Positions 28,206-37,849 of a stretch of DNA of 45,407 bases are shown here, one piece after another. Each line of letters begins with the position of its first letter. The first letter of the stretch is position 1. Where the stretch lies: the NCBI GenBank assembly GCA_963575745.1, contig CAUYUJ010006545.1, positions 7,501 to 52,907 of the forward strand, in the 5' to 3' direction. Source of the DNA: Prorocentrum cordatum (lineage: Eukaryota; Sar; Dinophyceae; Prorocentrales; Prorocentraceae). The notes beneath the pieces were generated by a model, which saw only the letters and a program-made list of their open reading frames with translations, had not been told where the DNA came from and made no database searches. The translations under genes were made by a program, and so were the position numbers.

Positions 28206-28585
28206 AGGACGTCGTCGAGCCGGAGGGCTGCAGGCCGAGGTGGCCGAAACGACCTTCTTTGGCCAGCACTTTGGCAAGCGATCCGCGCCCTCGGCCGGGG
28301 GGGAAGTGTGGCGCGGTGGGCGATGGCCCCAACATTGCAGAGCTTGCCCAACGCTCCAAACGGCCCCCAGTAGGCGCCAGCCTCAATATGAACGGCTCGA
28401 AAAAAAGGGTGCCGATTGCGCGGGCATTCGCGCGGAAGTTGCCCGCGTAAGGTCGCGCGTAAGCGCCATCGTTTCCGATGCAGCGTTCCGCCCCTGCCGC
28501 CTGCGTAAGCCACCGCGTAAGGTCGCTATGCCATTTCGCGTGGGACACATTTCTCTAATGTTGCTCACTTCTACACATCAGCGAA
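28206..28585. other. Unassigned stretch
   Basis: No domain was recognised in the open frames. Several GCGCGTAAG-like motifs occur at 28446-28523 (donor-like sequences), without a convincing exon. Confidence 0.35.
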
Positions 28586-28750
28586 CGAAGAACGGTATAA
28601 CATAAACTTTTTCGCTGTCGGGGGCGCCTGTCCCTGGGCGGCTGGAAAGTTTATACCCCTACGGTGCCACCGTATAAGGGTAAAAACTTTCCAGCCGCCC
28701 TGCGACAGGCGCCCCCGACAGCGAAACAGTTTATGTTATACCGTTCTTCG
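28586..28750. mobile_element. 165-bp near-perfect palindrome
   Basis: The left arm starts CGAAGAACGGTATAACATAA and the right arm ends TTATGTTATACCGTTCTTCG. The arms run about 80 bp each with few mismatches, through GTCGGGGGCGCCTGT and GGCGGCTGGAAAGTTT, and meet near 28668. This is likely a foldback or MITE element; no second copy is in the window. Confidence 0.75.
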
Positions 28751-28902
28751 CCCGTTAAGCACATGCTCTGGCCCTGGCTTGCTCGAGGACCGAAGAAGCC
28801 CTTCCAGGGGGACGGCGTGCACAGAATGGGCCCTTGCGGGGGGGATCGCCTGACAGGGGTCGCATGTTTTTTCTCCCCCAGCGCCAACCGCATGTTCCTT
28901 CG
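28751..28902. other. Short unassigned spacer
   Basis: No gene or second repeat copy was seen. Confidence 0.4.
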
Positions 28903-28940
28903 TCGTCCTGGTCGTCGTCGTCGTCGCTTCGTCGTTGTAC

Positions 28941-28972
<32 letters not shown>

Positions 28973-28994
28973 CTCCTCGTCGTCTGTCGTCGTC

Positions 28995-29043
<49 letters not shown>

Positions 29044-29597
29044 GAGGAGGAGGAGGAGGAGGAGGAGGAGGAGGAGGAGGAGGAGGAGGAGGAGGAGGAG
29101 GAGGAGGAGGCGGAGGAGGGAGGAGAGGAGGAGGAGGAGGAGGCGGAGGGCGGAGGAGGAGGACGAGTAGGGGAGGAGGAGCAGGAGAGGAGGAGAGGGA
29201 GGATCAGGAGGAGGAGGAGAAGGAAGAGGAGGAGGAAGAGGAGGAGGAGAAGGAGGAGGAGGAGGAGGAGAAGGAGGAGAAGGAGGAGGGGGAGGAGGAG
29301 GAGGGAGGAGGAGGAGGAGAGGAGGTTGGAGGAGGAGGAGAGGTGGAGGAGGAGGCGGATGATGATGAGGAGGAGGCAGAGGAGAGGAGGAAGAGCAGGA
29401 GAGGTGGAGGAGAGGAGGAGGAGTGGTGGAGGAGGAGGAGGATGAAGAGGAGGAGGAGGAGGAGGAGGAGGAGGACGAGGAGGACGAGGACGAGGAGGAG
29501 GAGGGTGGGGAGGAGGGGGAGGAGGAGGGGGAGGAGGAGGAGAGGAGGAGGAGAGGTGGAGGAGGAGAGGAGGAGGAGGAGGAGGAGGAGGAGGTGA
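28903..29597 (+). repeat. (CGT)n array running into a long (GGA)n array
   Basis: CGT triplets to 29040, then about 555 bp of GGA with AGA and GAT variants. The array ends about 65 bp from the LINE stop codon. Confidence 0.95.
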
Positions 29598-29662
29598 GAT
29601 GAGATGAGACGAGAGCGGAAGACGTCCAAGCCGCCAACCGCCGAGATGAAAACGAAAAAGAA

Positions 29663-32600
29663 TTACACCTCCTCGTAATCCTCGGGGGCCCCGCCCGCGT
29701 CCTGCCCCATGCCGAGGGCGGCGCGCGCCTGGGCCTCCCAGAACGGGAGGGTCTCAAACGAGACGCCGAAGCGCGAGAGCAGGACACCAGGTGTCCAGCA
29801 GGGGCGCCACGGCGGTCCTGGACGGAAGACGGGATGGGCTGACGGCGCTGCGGGCCTCGGGCGCGCAGCAAGGATGGTGGAGGCGAGAGACAGGAGATCG
29901 GACGGGGTCGGGATCTCCAACTCACCCAGAGACCAGCCCGAATACTTGGACAGCCACCTGGGGAACTTGCGAGCCAACAGTCGGGCCTTCTGCTGCCTCA
30001 GCCCCTTGCCCGCTTGGGCGGGATGGCAGGCCTGCGAGAGGGCCCTCACATTGCCCCAAGCGAAGGCCCCACAAGAAACACAACAGATGAGCCTGTGGCC
30101 AGCGATGACGCTGGCTCCAGTCTCGTTGAACACACTGGTGGCTCTAAGGCAGTGCCCTGAAAGCTGCACCAAAACTCCAAGCTCGGGGTCCTGGGGGCCC
30201 TGGGAGACATCCGAGAGGACCGCTCTAAAGTGCACCCAAGCACTGGGGCAGGCGGGCTGCCGAGCAGGCCTTCTACCGCCCCTAGGCGCGGCGGGAACCT
30301 CAGGGAGCCCCTGGGAGTCCACCCAGCCCCTTTGAGACATGATCACCTCTTGCCGCCCAGCCCACTGGCCCAGCTCCCGACCCAACAAGCTGAGCCCACG
30401 GACCTGGCTGGCGGCCTGCTGAACAGACGGATGCTGGGCCGCTCCCCGCTTGGCCAGGACATCCGCTATAGCATTCGCTTTCCGTTCCCACGGAGCAGAC
30501 ATGCCCAGGGCCAAGTCAGCCTCCGAGAGGTGGGCTTTCGTTTTGAAGACGGGGAGCCCTTCCTCGAACGCCGCATGGATCCGAGACCACATATGGGCCT
30601 GAGGGCTCTGTGCGGAGACGGACGCCACACGAGCACGAGCAGCTGCCACCGATCCCTCGCAGTCGGACCAAATGCCTTCGACCTCATGCGGGACCGTGAG
30701 CTGCGGCAACATATAAAAAGCGTAGTCCTCTCCGTCTCGCGCCCACTGGAAGGGCGAGAGGTCCCATGGGACAGGGCCGAAGGCCGCAGCGACCAGAGAT
30801 CCCTCCGAGTCGACCTGCACCACACTCCATCCAGCCCTACGGAGGGACTCGTCGGACGGGTGCAGGGCCGACCCGTCTGTAAAGAGGCGGCCTCTGAGCA
30901 TCCCGTCCTCAGGCTTGTGAATCCACAAAATCGGACACTCACTCGAGCTGAGCGGAGGAGGGACGAGCTCCCGAGGAAAGGGGAAGAGGCCATTGGCAAA
31001 GAGCTCCGCATCTCCGCACCAGGAGCGAACTAGGCGTGCAGCCTGTCGGCATTCGTCCGAAAGAAATTGCCTGCGGTCCTCTTCCCAAGCTTCACAGACA
31101 AACCGACGGTGAAAAACGGTCCCCGGCTCCCCAAGACACAGCAAACATAACGGCGACGTAGTAAAGCCGTGCCGATGCAGCCTCTCCTGAGGCCAATGGG
31201 TGCCCGAGACCGCCGCTCTAAACGAGTTTTGATGCGCTCGGGTCCAGGTGTCGGTCGTCCTGCTTAGGAGACCCTCAACTGGCTGCCAGAAAATCGGCCG
31301 GCACCAGGCGCTGGATCCAGCACGAGAGCTGAGGGCGCGGTAATCCGACATCTCCCTGGCAGCCTTTCCTGCCAGGTCGGCCACCACGCGCGGAGCCAGG
31401 CGTAGCATATCAATCTGCTCACCTGTCTGGAGAGTGACCGAACGTGCCGAGTGTGCTGTCCAGCCCAAGTCACCACACGCCAGAACGTACACGTGAGCGG
31501 GCGAAGTCGCCCGAGACCAGGGTCTGCTTGTGTTGGCCAGCACACGCACGGCATCTTCAAAGGTGGCCTGCAGAATCTCTAGCTTGGGGGTGGCCTCCCA
31601 GAGGGCCCTGGCCCATTCAAAGATTACCTGGCGGAAATACAAAAGCACAGGGTCGACCTTCCTACCGAGTTTAAAAGAGCGCAGCTTGAGGCCCACCGAG
31701 GCACCCCGCTTCATGGGAGCAAGGGCCAAAAGGGCCTGCTGACGGACTCTGTTGAGGGAAGACCACGGGAGCCCCCTAACGGCACATCCCCAAAGAGCGG
31801 AGGCTTGGGGGCCCGCACGCTGAATGTGGCCAACAGGGGCGCCAGCCCTCCTAAGACTACGGAGCCTCGCAGAGCGCCTGATACAGAGCCCCACCCTCTT
31901 GGAGGCTATGGGGGCCAGCCTAGACGAACTCACTTGCCAATCCGTGCCGAGGCTCTTGATGACTCCTCGGCGTTCAAAAGACATGTTCCACCTGCTCAGT
32001 AATCCATGTGCAACTTTTTTGGACGACGCCAGGAACTTGCATTTTTTCTCAGACAGCACGAGGCGCAGCTCGCGCAAGCCCCCGATGAGCTTGCTCCCGA
32101 CCTCGCCCAGCTGGGAGACGACGTGGAAGCCCGTGCCCAGGGACTGCGCGCTGATGTCGTCTATGACGTTCCGAATGTGGACTGATGGGTGAGCTGCCGC
32201 CAGCGTCGTGAGAAGCCTGTAGACCAAGACCCTCGCTAGCGATGTGGCTAGTGAACAACCAGCCAGCACTGTGCCCACCGCCCTGATGACGTCTGAGACA
32301 CACCCTCGAAAGCTGATTGTCCTGGGGCCAGCATAAAGGCCGCAGGCTGCCCTGAGAAGCTTGACTGGGAAGCCACATCCCTCCCCCTCATTGAACAGCA
32401 CGAAGTGGCACACCCTCTCGTAGAACTTGTCGAGGTCCGTGGCCAATGTGGCCGTGTCCAGCCCTCTGACTGCTGCGTAGTGTGCGAGCATCTGGTGCAT
32501 CCAACCTGCCCGATCACACTCACGATCCTTGGCCCCCAAAAAAACGGGGGAGGCGTGTTGCTCTTCCCACTCCTTGGCCATGTCGCGCCTGACCTTGCCC

Positions 32601-33334
32601 CAGACCCTGAGGATGGAGCATATGAGGGCGATCGGCCTGACTCCAGATCCATCTGGCTTGGAGAGGAAGACCATGATTGTCGGCCAACGCTCAGGCAAGC
32701 GTGGGTCCGCCTCCCACATCGCCAATACGTCGATCAGCCTGCGGATAAACTGGTCATCTAACAACAAAAACGAACGTGGGTTGACGCAGTCCACGCCTAG
32801 CCCAACAGTGCGACCAAACGAACGGCAGGCCTGTCGCACTCTCTCCACTGTGGGGCGAGGAAGGTCGGAGTTGTTCGCCAGCGCGTGCTGCTGGTCCGAG
32901 ATGCACTGCTTGGCGTCGTCCCAGTACTGCGACCACTCCTCGACCATGGCATCGACTGCACCATCACCCTGCAAAGCCCAACCCTCGGGGGCCTTGGGCC
33001 CAGAGGCCTGGGGCGACTGCTTGATGAACCTGTGCGCCTTGCGCCCCCCAGCCTTGACTGAGGCCTGGGCCCATTCACGCCATTCATGGAGTTCAGCTTG
33101 GGCAGCAGCAGCCGAGGCCTCCTGGGCCGCGTCGCTGACTTTGACGCAGAGCGTGTCCAGGTCCTCCCCGCCTAGCTCGATCGTGTGCCGAATCTGGTGG
33201 TAGCCTAGCCCGATGGCGTCGAAGCCGTGCAGGGACGCCCCGTCGACGGCGTCCAGTTCTTCGAGCAAACCTAGCAGCACCTGCTGTCCATCCAACGAAC
33301 ACGACGTCATTGGCCTTCGCGAAGTAGCCGCCAT
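29663..33334 (-). CDS. LINE reverse transcriptase / RNase H
   Basis: 1223 aa from ATG 33334 to TAA 29663-29665. Reverse transcriptase motifs are MVFLSKPDGSGVRPIAL, TDLDKFYERV (motif A, about 32413-32443) and NVIDDIS (motif C, about 32149-32172), where IDD replaces the usual Y/F-x-DD but keeps both Asp. A CLLC...H...C cluster follows (about 31090-31150), then RNase H with FTDGSA (about 30866-30885) and the ANAIADVLAKRG C-terminal Asp region. A final CCVSCG cluster near the C-terminus is another probable zinc site. It reverse-transcribes the element RNA at the nicked target. The frame is one base off the endonuclease frame; both join if the C12 run at 33400-33411 had one more C. Confidence 0.9.
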   Translation of the reverse strand: MAATSRRPMTSCSLDGQQVLLGLLEELDAVDGASLHGFDAIGLGYHQIRHTIELGGEDLDTLCVKVSDAAQEASAAAAQAELHEWREWAQASVKAGGRKAHRFIKQSPQASGPKAPEGWALQGDGAVDAMVEEWSQYWDDAKQCISDQQHALANNSDLPRPTVERVRQACRSFGRTVGLGVDCVNPRSFLLLDDQFIRRLIDVLAMWEADPRLPERWPTIMVFLSKPDGSGVRPIALICSILRVWGKVRRDMAKEWEEQHASPVFLGAKDRECDRAGWMHQMLAHYAAVRGLDTATLATDLDKFYERVCHFVLFNEGEGCGFPVKLLRAACGLYAGPRTISFRGCVSDVIRAVGTVLAGCSLATSLARVLVYRLLTTLAAAHPSVHIRNVIDDISAQSLGTGFHVVSQLGEVGSKLIGGLRELRLVLSEKKCKFLASSKKVAHGLLSRWNMSFERRGVIKSLGTDWQVSSSRLAPIASKRVGLCIRRSARLRSLRRAGAPVGHIQRAGPQASALWGCAVRGLPWSSLNRVRQQALLALAPMKRGASVGLKLRSFKLGRKVDPVLLYFRQVIFEWARALWEATPKLEILQATFEDAVRVLANTSRPWSRATSPAHVYVLACGDLGWTAHSARSVTLQTGEQIDMLRLAPRVVADLAGKAAREMSDYRALSSRAGSSAWCRPIFWQPVEGLLSRTTDTWTRAHQNSFRAAVSGTHWPQERLHRHGFTTSPLCLLCLGEPGTVFHRRFVCEAWEEDRRQFLSDECRQAARLVRSWCGDAELFANGLFPFPRELVPPPLSSSECPILWIHKPEDGMLRGRLFTDGSALHPSDESLRRAGWSVVQVDSEGSLVAAAFGPVPWDLSPFQWARDGEDYAFYMLPQLTVPHEVEGIWSDCEGSVAAARARVASVSAQSPQAHMWSRIHAAFEEGLPVFKTKAHLSEADLALGMSAPWERKANAIADVLAKRGAAQHPSVQQAASQVRGLSLLGRELGQWAGRQEVIMSQRGWVDSQGLPEVPAAPRGGRRPARQPACPSAWVHFRAVLSDVSQGPQDPELGVLVQLSGHCLRATSVFNETGASVIAGHRLICCVSCGAFAWGNVRALSQACHPAQAGKGLRQQKARLLARKFPRWLSKYSGWSLGELEIPTPSDLLSLASTILAARPRPAAPSAHPVFRPGPPWRPCWTPGVLLSRFGVSFETLPFWEAQARAALGMGQDAGGAPEDYEEV

Positions 33335-34989
33335 GGCACCCCGCTTCTCCTCCTCCAGCGAAACTCCGAGACTGCCTGCTGGGCAGGGCGCTCCCTCGAG
33401 GGGGGGGGGGGCCGTGCCGAGGCGTTCGGGGTCTCAGCCTTCTCAGGTCGGAGCAAGTGGGCCCAGGCGAGGGAGGCCGAAGACCCCGACGAGGGCGCAA
33501 ACGAAGTACACGACCCGATCTGAGAAGTAGGCGCCGTGCAACCCACCAGCTCCTCCTCCAGCCGATGCGGCGCCTCGCCCGCTGGGCGGGGCCCCTCCTC
33601 TCCAAGAGGGCCCGCGGGGGCTGGCAGCCTCTCGGCCTTCGCAGGTCGGAGCGAGTGAGTCCAGGCGAGGGAGGTCGTCGTCGCCTGAGGCGCGGTAGCC
33701 GAACCCGCCGAGCCCGCCGACCAGTTCGCCATCTGACCGAAAGTGTGGCCCTGGGCGTAGTCGGGCAGCCTGACTCTCAGAGAGACGTCTGGCGGCGGTG
33801 CCGCCCTGGCCACCATCTCCTTGCCTGCCTCCAACGATCCACCTCTGAGCCCTTGCGCCCGTCTGATGATCGAGGCGAGGGACCTCCAAGCGCGCATGAC
33901 CTCCCCGCTGCCTGACATGGGGGCCTTCCTCATGACTTCTGCCAGTGGGACGGCCTTCCTCCCGAAGCCGCCAGACCTGCCCTTGTAGGGTTGCGCAGCC
34001 CTACCCACAAGGTCAAACTGCCAGCAGAGCTCCTCCTCCATGTTATCGATCCACTCCTTCCAAACGTCCTCCAGCTCCATCGACGGTGCATCTCCTGGCT
34101 CCCAAGACCAGGTGAGATCGATGGGGTGGTTGAGGCAGCCAATGGGGCGCTCAGTGGGGAAGACCTTCCACGTCTGGCGAACATGTACAGGAATGTCGAG
34201 CGAGGGTCCCGTGAGCTGCATGCTGATGGCCACGTGCGGCGACATTGGAGCACCGTAGAGGGCCCTGACATCCGAAACGCACGAGGCAAGCCCCTGGCTG
34301 ACAATAAAGAAATCTATCTTCGAGCCCTGCGGGGCTGAGAAGCACGTCGGCCCAGGCGTGGCGATGACCGTGGCCTGGAGCATGTCGGCCCACTTCAGGA
34401 TCCTCTCGTCGTAAGGGTCCTGGTTGAAGTCACCGCCGATGACCCAAGGGATTCTGGACCTGCGCAACTTGCCACCAAGCTGCGACATCATGTCCCAGAA
34501 CACCGAGTAAGCCATCTTCTCAACGTGGCCGTAGACAGACATGAGGTACATACCATGGGGGAAAATCATGTTTGCCCTGACTATCTTGAGGCGCGGGCCG
34601 AAGGCGGCGTCCACCCCGAACTTCTGGAGGCCGAGCCCCGCGAACTCCACGTAGGATGACACCGCGGTGAGGACTCCCGCCGAGCTCTCTGAGACCTGCG
34701 ACCCTGTGGCACGAGCTGCGCCGAAGGCACCATGGTAGCCCCGAGACCGAAGCCATCCTGCAGCCGAACGAATACGTGATGTATCTTTGAGCCGATGTTC
34801 CTGGCACAAAAGAACGTGTGGTCTGGTGGCGTCCCCCCAACCCCTCTGCCAGTCGATGGCTGCCTGGAGCGAGCTCCAGGAGTTGGCGTTCGCCGACCAG
34901 AATCTCCAAGCCTTGTCCTTGCGGCCCTTGACCTTGGAGCGGTCAAAGCCGCTTCTGACGCTTGCCGAGGCCGAGGGCCGCTGCTGCTG
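33307..34989 (-). CDS. LINE APE-type endonuclease, N-terminus in the flanking triplet array
   Basis: Read in frame from at least 34989; the first ATG-like start is not clear and the frame continues upstream as poly-Pro from the CCT array. Motifs: ANANSWSSLQ (catalytic Asn region), CQEHRL (catalytic Glu at about 34800), GGDFNQDP (Asp-Asn), SKIDFFIVS (Asp), SPHVAI (His, SPH where SDH is common). A Pro/Ala-rich linker contains two related blocks, SLAWTHSLRPAKAE and SLAWAHLLRPEKAE. It nicks target DNA to prime reverse transcription. It ends at TGA after an overlap of 28 bases with the downstream frame; past the C12 run the alternative frame leads straight into the polymerase. Confidence 0.85.
   Translation of the reverse strand, partial: QQQRPSASASVRSGFDRSKVKGRKDKAWRFWSANANSWSSLQAAIDWQRGWGDATRPHVLLCQEHRLKDTSRIRSAAGWLRSRGYHGAFGAARATGSQVSESSAGVLTAVSSYVEFAGLGLQKFGVDAAFGPRLKIVRANMIFPHGMYLMSVYGHVEKMAYSVFWDMMSQLGGKLRRSRIPWVIGGDFNQDPYDERILKWADMLQATVIATPGPTCFSAPQGSKIDFFIVSQGLASCVSDVRALYGAPMSPHVAISMQLTGPSLDIPVHVRQTWKVFPTERPIGCLNHPIDLTWSWEPGDAPSMELEDVWKEWIDNMEEELCWQFDLVGRAAQPYKGRSGGFGRKAVPLAEVMRKAPMSGSGEVMRAWRSLASIIRRAQGLRGGSLEAGKEMVARAAPPPDVSLRVRLPDYAQGHTFGQMANWSAGSAGSATAPQATTTSLAWTHSLRPAKAERLPAPAGPLGEEGPRPAGEAPHRLEEELVGCTAPTSQIGSCTSFAPSSGSSASLAWAHLLRPEKAETPNASARPPPPSRERPAQQAVSEFRWRRRSGVPWRLLREGQ
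33400..33411 (-). other. C12 run (G12 on the plus strand) where the LINE reading frame changes
   Basis: The endonuclease frame reads PPPPSRERP through the run; the polymerase frame reads PPPLEGAP. One extra C (or re-reading one base) would fuse the two into one chain. Confidence 0.7.
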
Positions 34990-35134
34990 AGGAGGAGGAG
35001 GAGGAGGAGGAGGAGGAGGAGGACGAAGAGGAGGAGGAGGAGGAGGAGGAGGAGGACGACGACGAAGAGGAGGATGGGGAGGAGGAGGAGGAGGAGGAGG
35101 AGGAGGAGGAGGAGGAGGAGGAGGAGAGGAGGAG
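34990..35134 (+). repeat. (GGA)n array at the 5' end of the LINE
   Basis: A purine triplet array with GAC interruptions, of the same polarity as the array at the other end of the LINE. Confidence 0.95.
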
Positions 35135-35359
35135 GAGACATGCTAGGTGCGTTCGCGTCATATCTGACATCCTACCCCTCCCTCCCATCCCTTACCATGG
35201 CGCAGATCCCCTCTCTACTCGCACAGTCGGATGTCGAGCAGGGCAATGATCCCGAAAGGGTACGCGATGCATTGTAGAGCACGGCATGGCATGGCGTAGA
35301 AGAGCACCGCAAAGCGTAGCATCAACCTAGCATTGCATTGCATGCCGTGGCATGGCACG
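35135..35359. other. Unassigned spacer
   Basis: Contains GGCATGGC / GCATTGCATTGCATGC short repeats at 35280-35357 and no gene. Confidence 0.4.
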
Positions 35360-35556
35360 GGAAATGACGCCAGCGCTGCAGCGGGAGCACGAGTCGAAAC
35401 GAGCGGAAGCGCGGAAATGAGGCCAGCGGCTGCAGCGGGAGCACGATTCGGAACGAGCGGAAGCACGGAAATGAGGCCAGCGCTGCAGCGGGAGCACGAT
35501 TCGGAACGAGCGGGGCCCGAAAATGAGGCCGGTGCCTCAGCGAGAGCAGCATTTTG
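35360..35556 (+). repeat. Tandem repeat, unit about 53 bp, 3.8 copies
   Basis: Units begin GGAAATGAGGCCAGCG (35360, 35413, 35467) with a diverged fourth at 35519; each continues with GCAGCGGGAGCACGA and a GAACGAGCGG tail. Confidence 0.85.
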
Positions 35557-35687
35557 AAAAAATGCAGGCGAAAACCCAATTCCGGGGAAACGTGTGTGTA
35601 AAAGAAACAGTACGCGGGGGGGAGTCGGACACTTTCAAACCGTCATCAGGGGAAGAGGGAGAGTAATATTCATATTGAGTAATTGTT

Positions 35688-36075
35688 GAGGAGGAGAGGA
35701 GAGGAGAAGGAGAAGGAGGAGGAGGAGGAGGAGGAGGAGGACGAGGACCAGGACCAGGAGGATGAGGATGGGGAGGAGGGGGAGGATGAGGAGAGGAGAA
35801 GGAGAGGAGGATGAGCTGGGAGGAAGGAGGAGGAGGGAGGAGGAAGAGGAGGAGGAGGAGGGGAGGAGGAGGAGAGGAGGAGGAGAGGGAGGAGGAGGAG
35901 GAGGAGGAGGAGGAGGAAGAGGATGAGAAGGAGGAAGGGGAGGAGGAGGAGGATGGGAGGAGAGGAGGAGGACGAGGACGAGAGGAGGGAGGATGGGGAT
36001 GAGGGGGAGGAGGAGGAGAGGAGGAGGAGGAGGAGGAGGAGGAGGAGGACGAGGAGGAGGACGAGGGCAGAGGAG
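35688..36075 (+). repeat. (GGA)n array
   Basis: A purine triplet array with GAT/GAC interruptions, ending just before a candidate exon. Confidence 0.95.
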
Positions 36076-36082
36076 GAGGGAG

Positions 36083-36290
36083 CTGCAAGACCCGATCCTG
36101 GAGGACCTTGGACCCGCGCGGCCCGTGGACGCGAGCCTCCGCCTGGCCCACCTGCTGCGCGTGCTCGGCCCGGCGTCGGGCGGCGGCCTCGCGCCCTGCG
36201 AGGCGCGGCTGCGGCAGGCGCTGGCCGCCGCCGAGGGCGCAGCGGCGGCGGCGCCGAGGGCGCGGCGGCCCGCCCTGGCGGCGGAGCTGC
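36083..36290 (+). CDS. Candidate TPR-like exon of the dioxygenase gene
   Basis: The frame LQDPILEDLGPARPVDASLR continues as LAHLLRVLGPASGGG and LRQALAAAEG, then PALAAELR, with helix spacing like TPR units. The next recognised exon (40092) begins ERRLALARLALLL, which would continue the helix naturally. There is no pyrimidine tract upstream (a GGA array abuts it), and the donor is not certain: GC or GA near 36286-36291. Codon bias is strongly GC-rich like the other exons. It is followed at once by a sharply AT-rich block, so the exon cannot extend far. Confidence 0.45.
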
Positions 36291-36660
36291 GACACAAATG
36301 GAAAGAAACAGACGATTACTCATACGTTACTATTCATAGCCATGGTAGCGATCATACAGGGATCACTGATGATATGAAGACGACGAGTAAACACAAGACT
36401 GGTATTCATCATAACCATAAGAAGAAACATCATAATGACAATAATCAGATGGGTGATGCTCATATTAGTTCTAGTAATTATAGCAGTGTGAACAGTATCA
36501 AGCACAATAAGTACAATATATATGGCAGTAGTAGTAAGATCGAAAAGGATGGCCATACGTAAAAATAAAAGAAGAACCATAATAATAATGATCCGAATAG
36601 CAATAAGACAGGGAAAACGAATAATAAGAAGAAGAAAAAGAAAAAAAAAAAAACGGGCAT
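36291..36660. other. AT-rich island
   Basis: About 370 bp rich in ATAAT/ATGAT/AAGAA words, ending in an A13 run at 36641-36653. An open frame of His/Asn/Lys/Ser codons crosses it, but composition alone explains this. Confidence 0.6.
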
Positions 36661-36672
36661 GAGCAGAAGCTC

Positions 36673-36740
36673 TTCCTCCTCCTCCTCCTCTTCGTACTCG
36701 TTTTCGTCCTCCTCCTCATCTTCCTCCTCCTCCACCTGTC
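36673..36740 (+). repeat. (CCT)n array
   Basis: A pyrimidine triplet array with CGT/CAT interruptions. Confidence 0.9.
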
Positions 36741-37020
36741 TCTGAGATCATCTGATCACCCCCTCTGTCGTCGGATCTCCTCATCTCTCTTGTCCTGCCC
36801 CTTCTCATCCCCTCCTTTATCTACGTCTCTCCTCCTCTCCTTCTCTTCCTCCTTGAAATAGACGACGAGGAATACTTACTCGACGCGCATATACCCCTCT
36901 GTGCATCTCATACTCCTGTCACGTCTCGCTTTGGAGCTATCTATAAGCATCCGCGTGTGAGAGTTACTCTGCGTAGACGAGAGACGCGGCAACGACGACG
37001 ACGACAGCGATGACTTCAGT
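36741..37020. other. Pyrimidine-rich unassigned spacer
   Basis: Degenerate CT-rich sequence; no gene was seen. Confidence 0.4.
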
Positions 37021-37078
37021 GATGGTCCTCCTCCTCCTCCTCTTCCTCCTCCTCCTCCTCCTCCTCCTCCTCCTCTTG
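37021..37078 (+). repeat. (CCT)n array
   Basis: A pyrimidine triplet array. Confidence 0.9.
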
Positions 37079-37269
37079 TGGGCATATGTCAGGAGAGACG
37101 AGGGAACACACACGTGGAAAAAAAGAAGGGGACTCCCTCTTGCTGTTTTCCCCGCGGCAACTCAGGCAAACTCGCATGGCGTTGCTGCGCCCCCTCTCTG
37201 GCGTGCTACTCGCGGCGCCTGCTGGCATTTGGGGGTGCCCAAGTGCCACGCCGGCTATTTCGCGGCATA

Positions 37270-37760
37270 GATGTGTGTGTGAGCCTTAGTGCGAGGGACT
37301 ATGAGCGTGGGCGGTCTAATTGTGAGCGAGTCGGAGTGTGAGCGGGCCTGGGTACCATTGAGCCTGAGTGCGCGTCGGTCGGGATATGGCCAGTTTGAGT
37401 CCCAAATGGGTCTGAGCACGGGTGAGTCTGAGTGCGAGCGAATTAAGTACGACTGGGTCGAGTGTGAGTGAGCCTGAGTGTGGGTGAGTCTGTCTGAGCT
37501 TGAGCGTGATGAGTGTAAATCTGAATATGCGTGGGCCCGGGTGCGAAGCAGCTTGAGTATGAGTGAGTCTGGGGGTGGGTGAGTTGGTTTGGCTGTGACC
37601 GAGTCTGAGTGTGATTTGGTCTGGATGCGAATGGGTCTGACTTCGAACGGCTCTCAGTAAGAGCGAGTAAGTATGAGTGGGCCTGGCTACGATCTAATTT
37701 GAGTACGCGCGGGTCTGAGTGTGAAGGGTGAGTATGAGTGGGGAAGGGTCGTGATGGGTA
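37270..37760 (+). repeat. Degenerate short tandem repeat, GAGTGTGAGYGAGTCT
   Basis: About 490 bp built from variants of GTGAGTCTGAGTGTGAGCG with a period near 12 or 24 bp. Heavily diverged; stops occur in every frame. Confidence 0.65.
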
Positions 37761-37849
37761 GCTCCAAGTGCGAGCGAGTGCGTTTGACTTTGGAAAACGG
37801 GAAGGAGGTGAGTGAACGAGTGAGAGAGGAGCTCGCGAGTCAGAGAAAC

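Larger units (their letters stand above)
29598..34989 (-). mobile_element. Non-LTR (LINE-type) retrotransposon in antisense orientation
   Basis: Carries an APE endonuclease and a reverse transcriptase with RNase H on the minus strand, then a short 3' untranslated region (about 65 bp). GGA arrays of the same polarity lie on both sides (to 29597, and 34990-35134), as if the element had entered a triplet array. No target duplication can be resolved within the array. The N-terminal part of the endonuclease runs into the array, so the 5' end may be truncated. Confidence 0.85.

Noticed and set aside
26480-29925. Long open frames of Glu/Gly/Arg, Pro/Ser/Leu or Val/Ala on both strands
   Set aside because: They are simple translations of GGA/CCT and CGT arrays in every frame, with no domain or start context.
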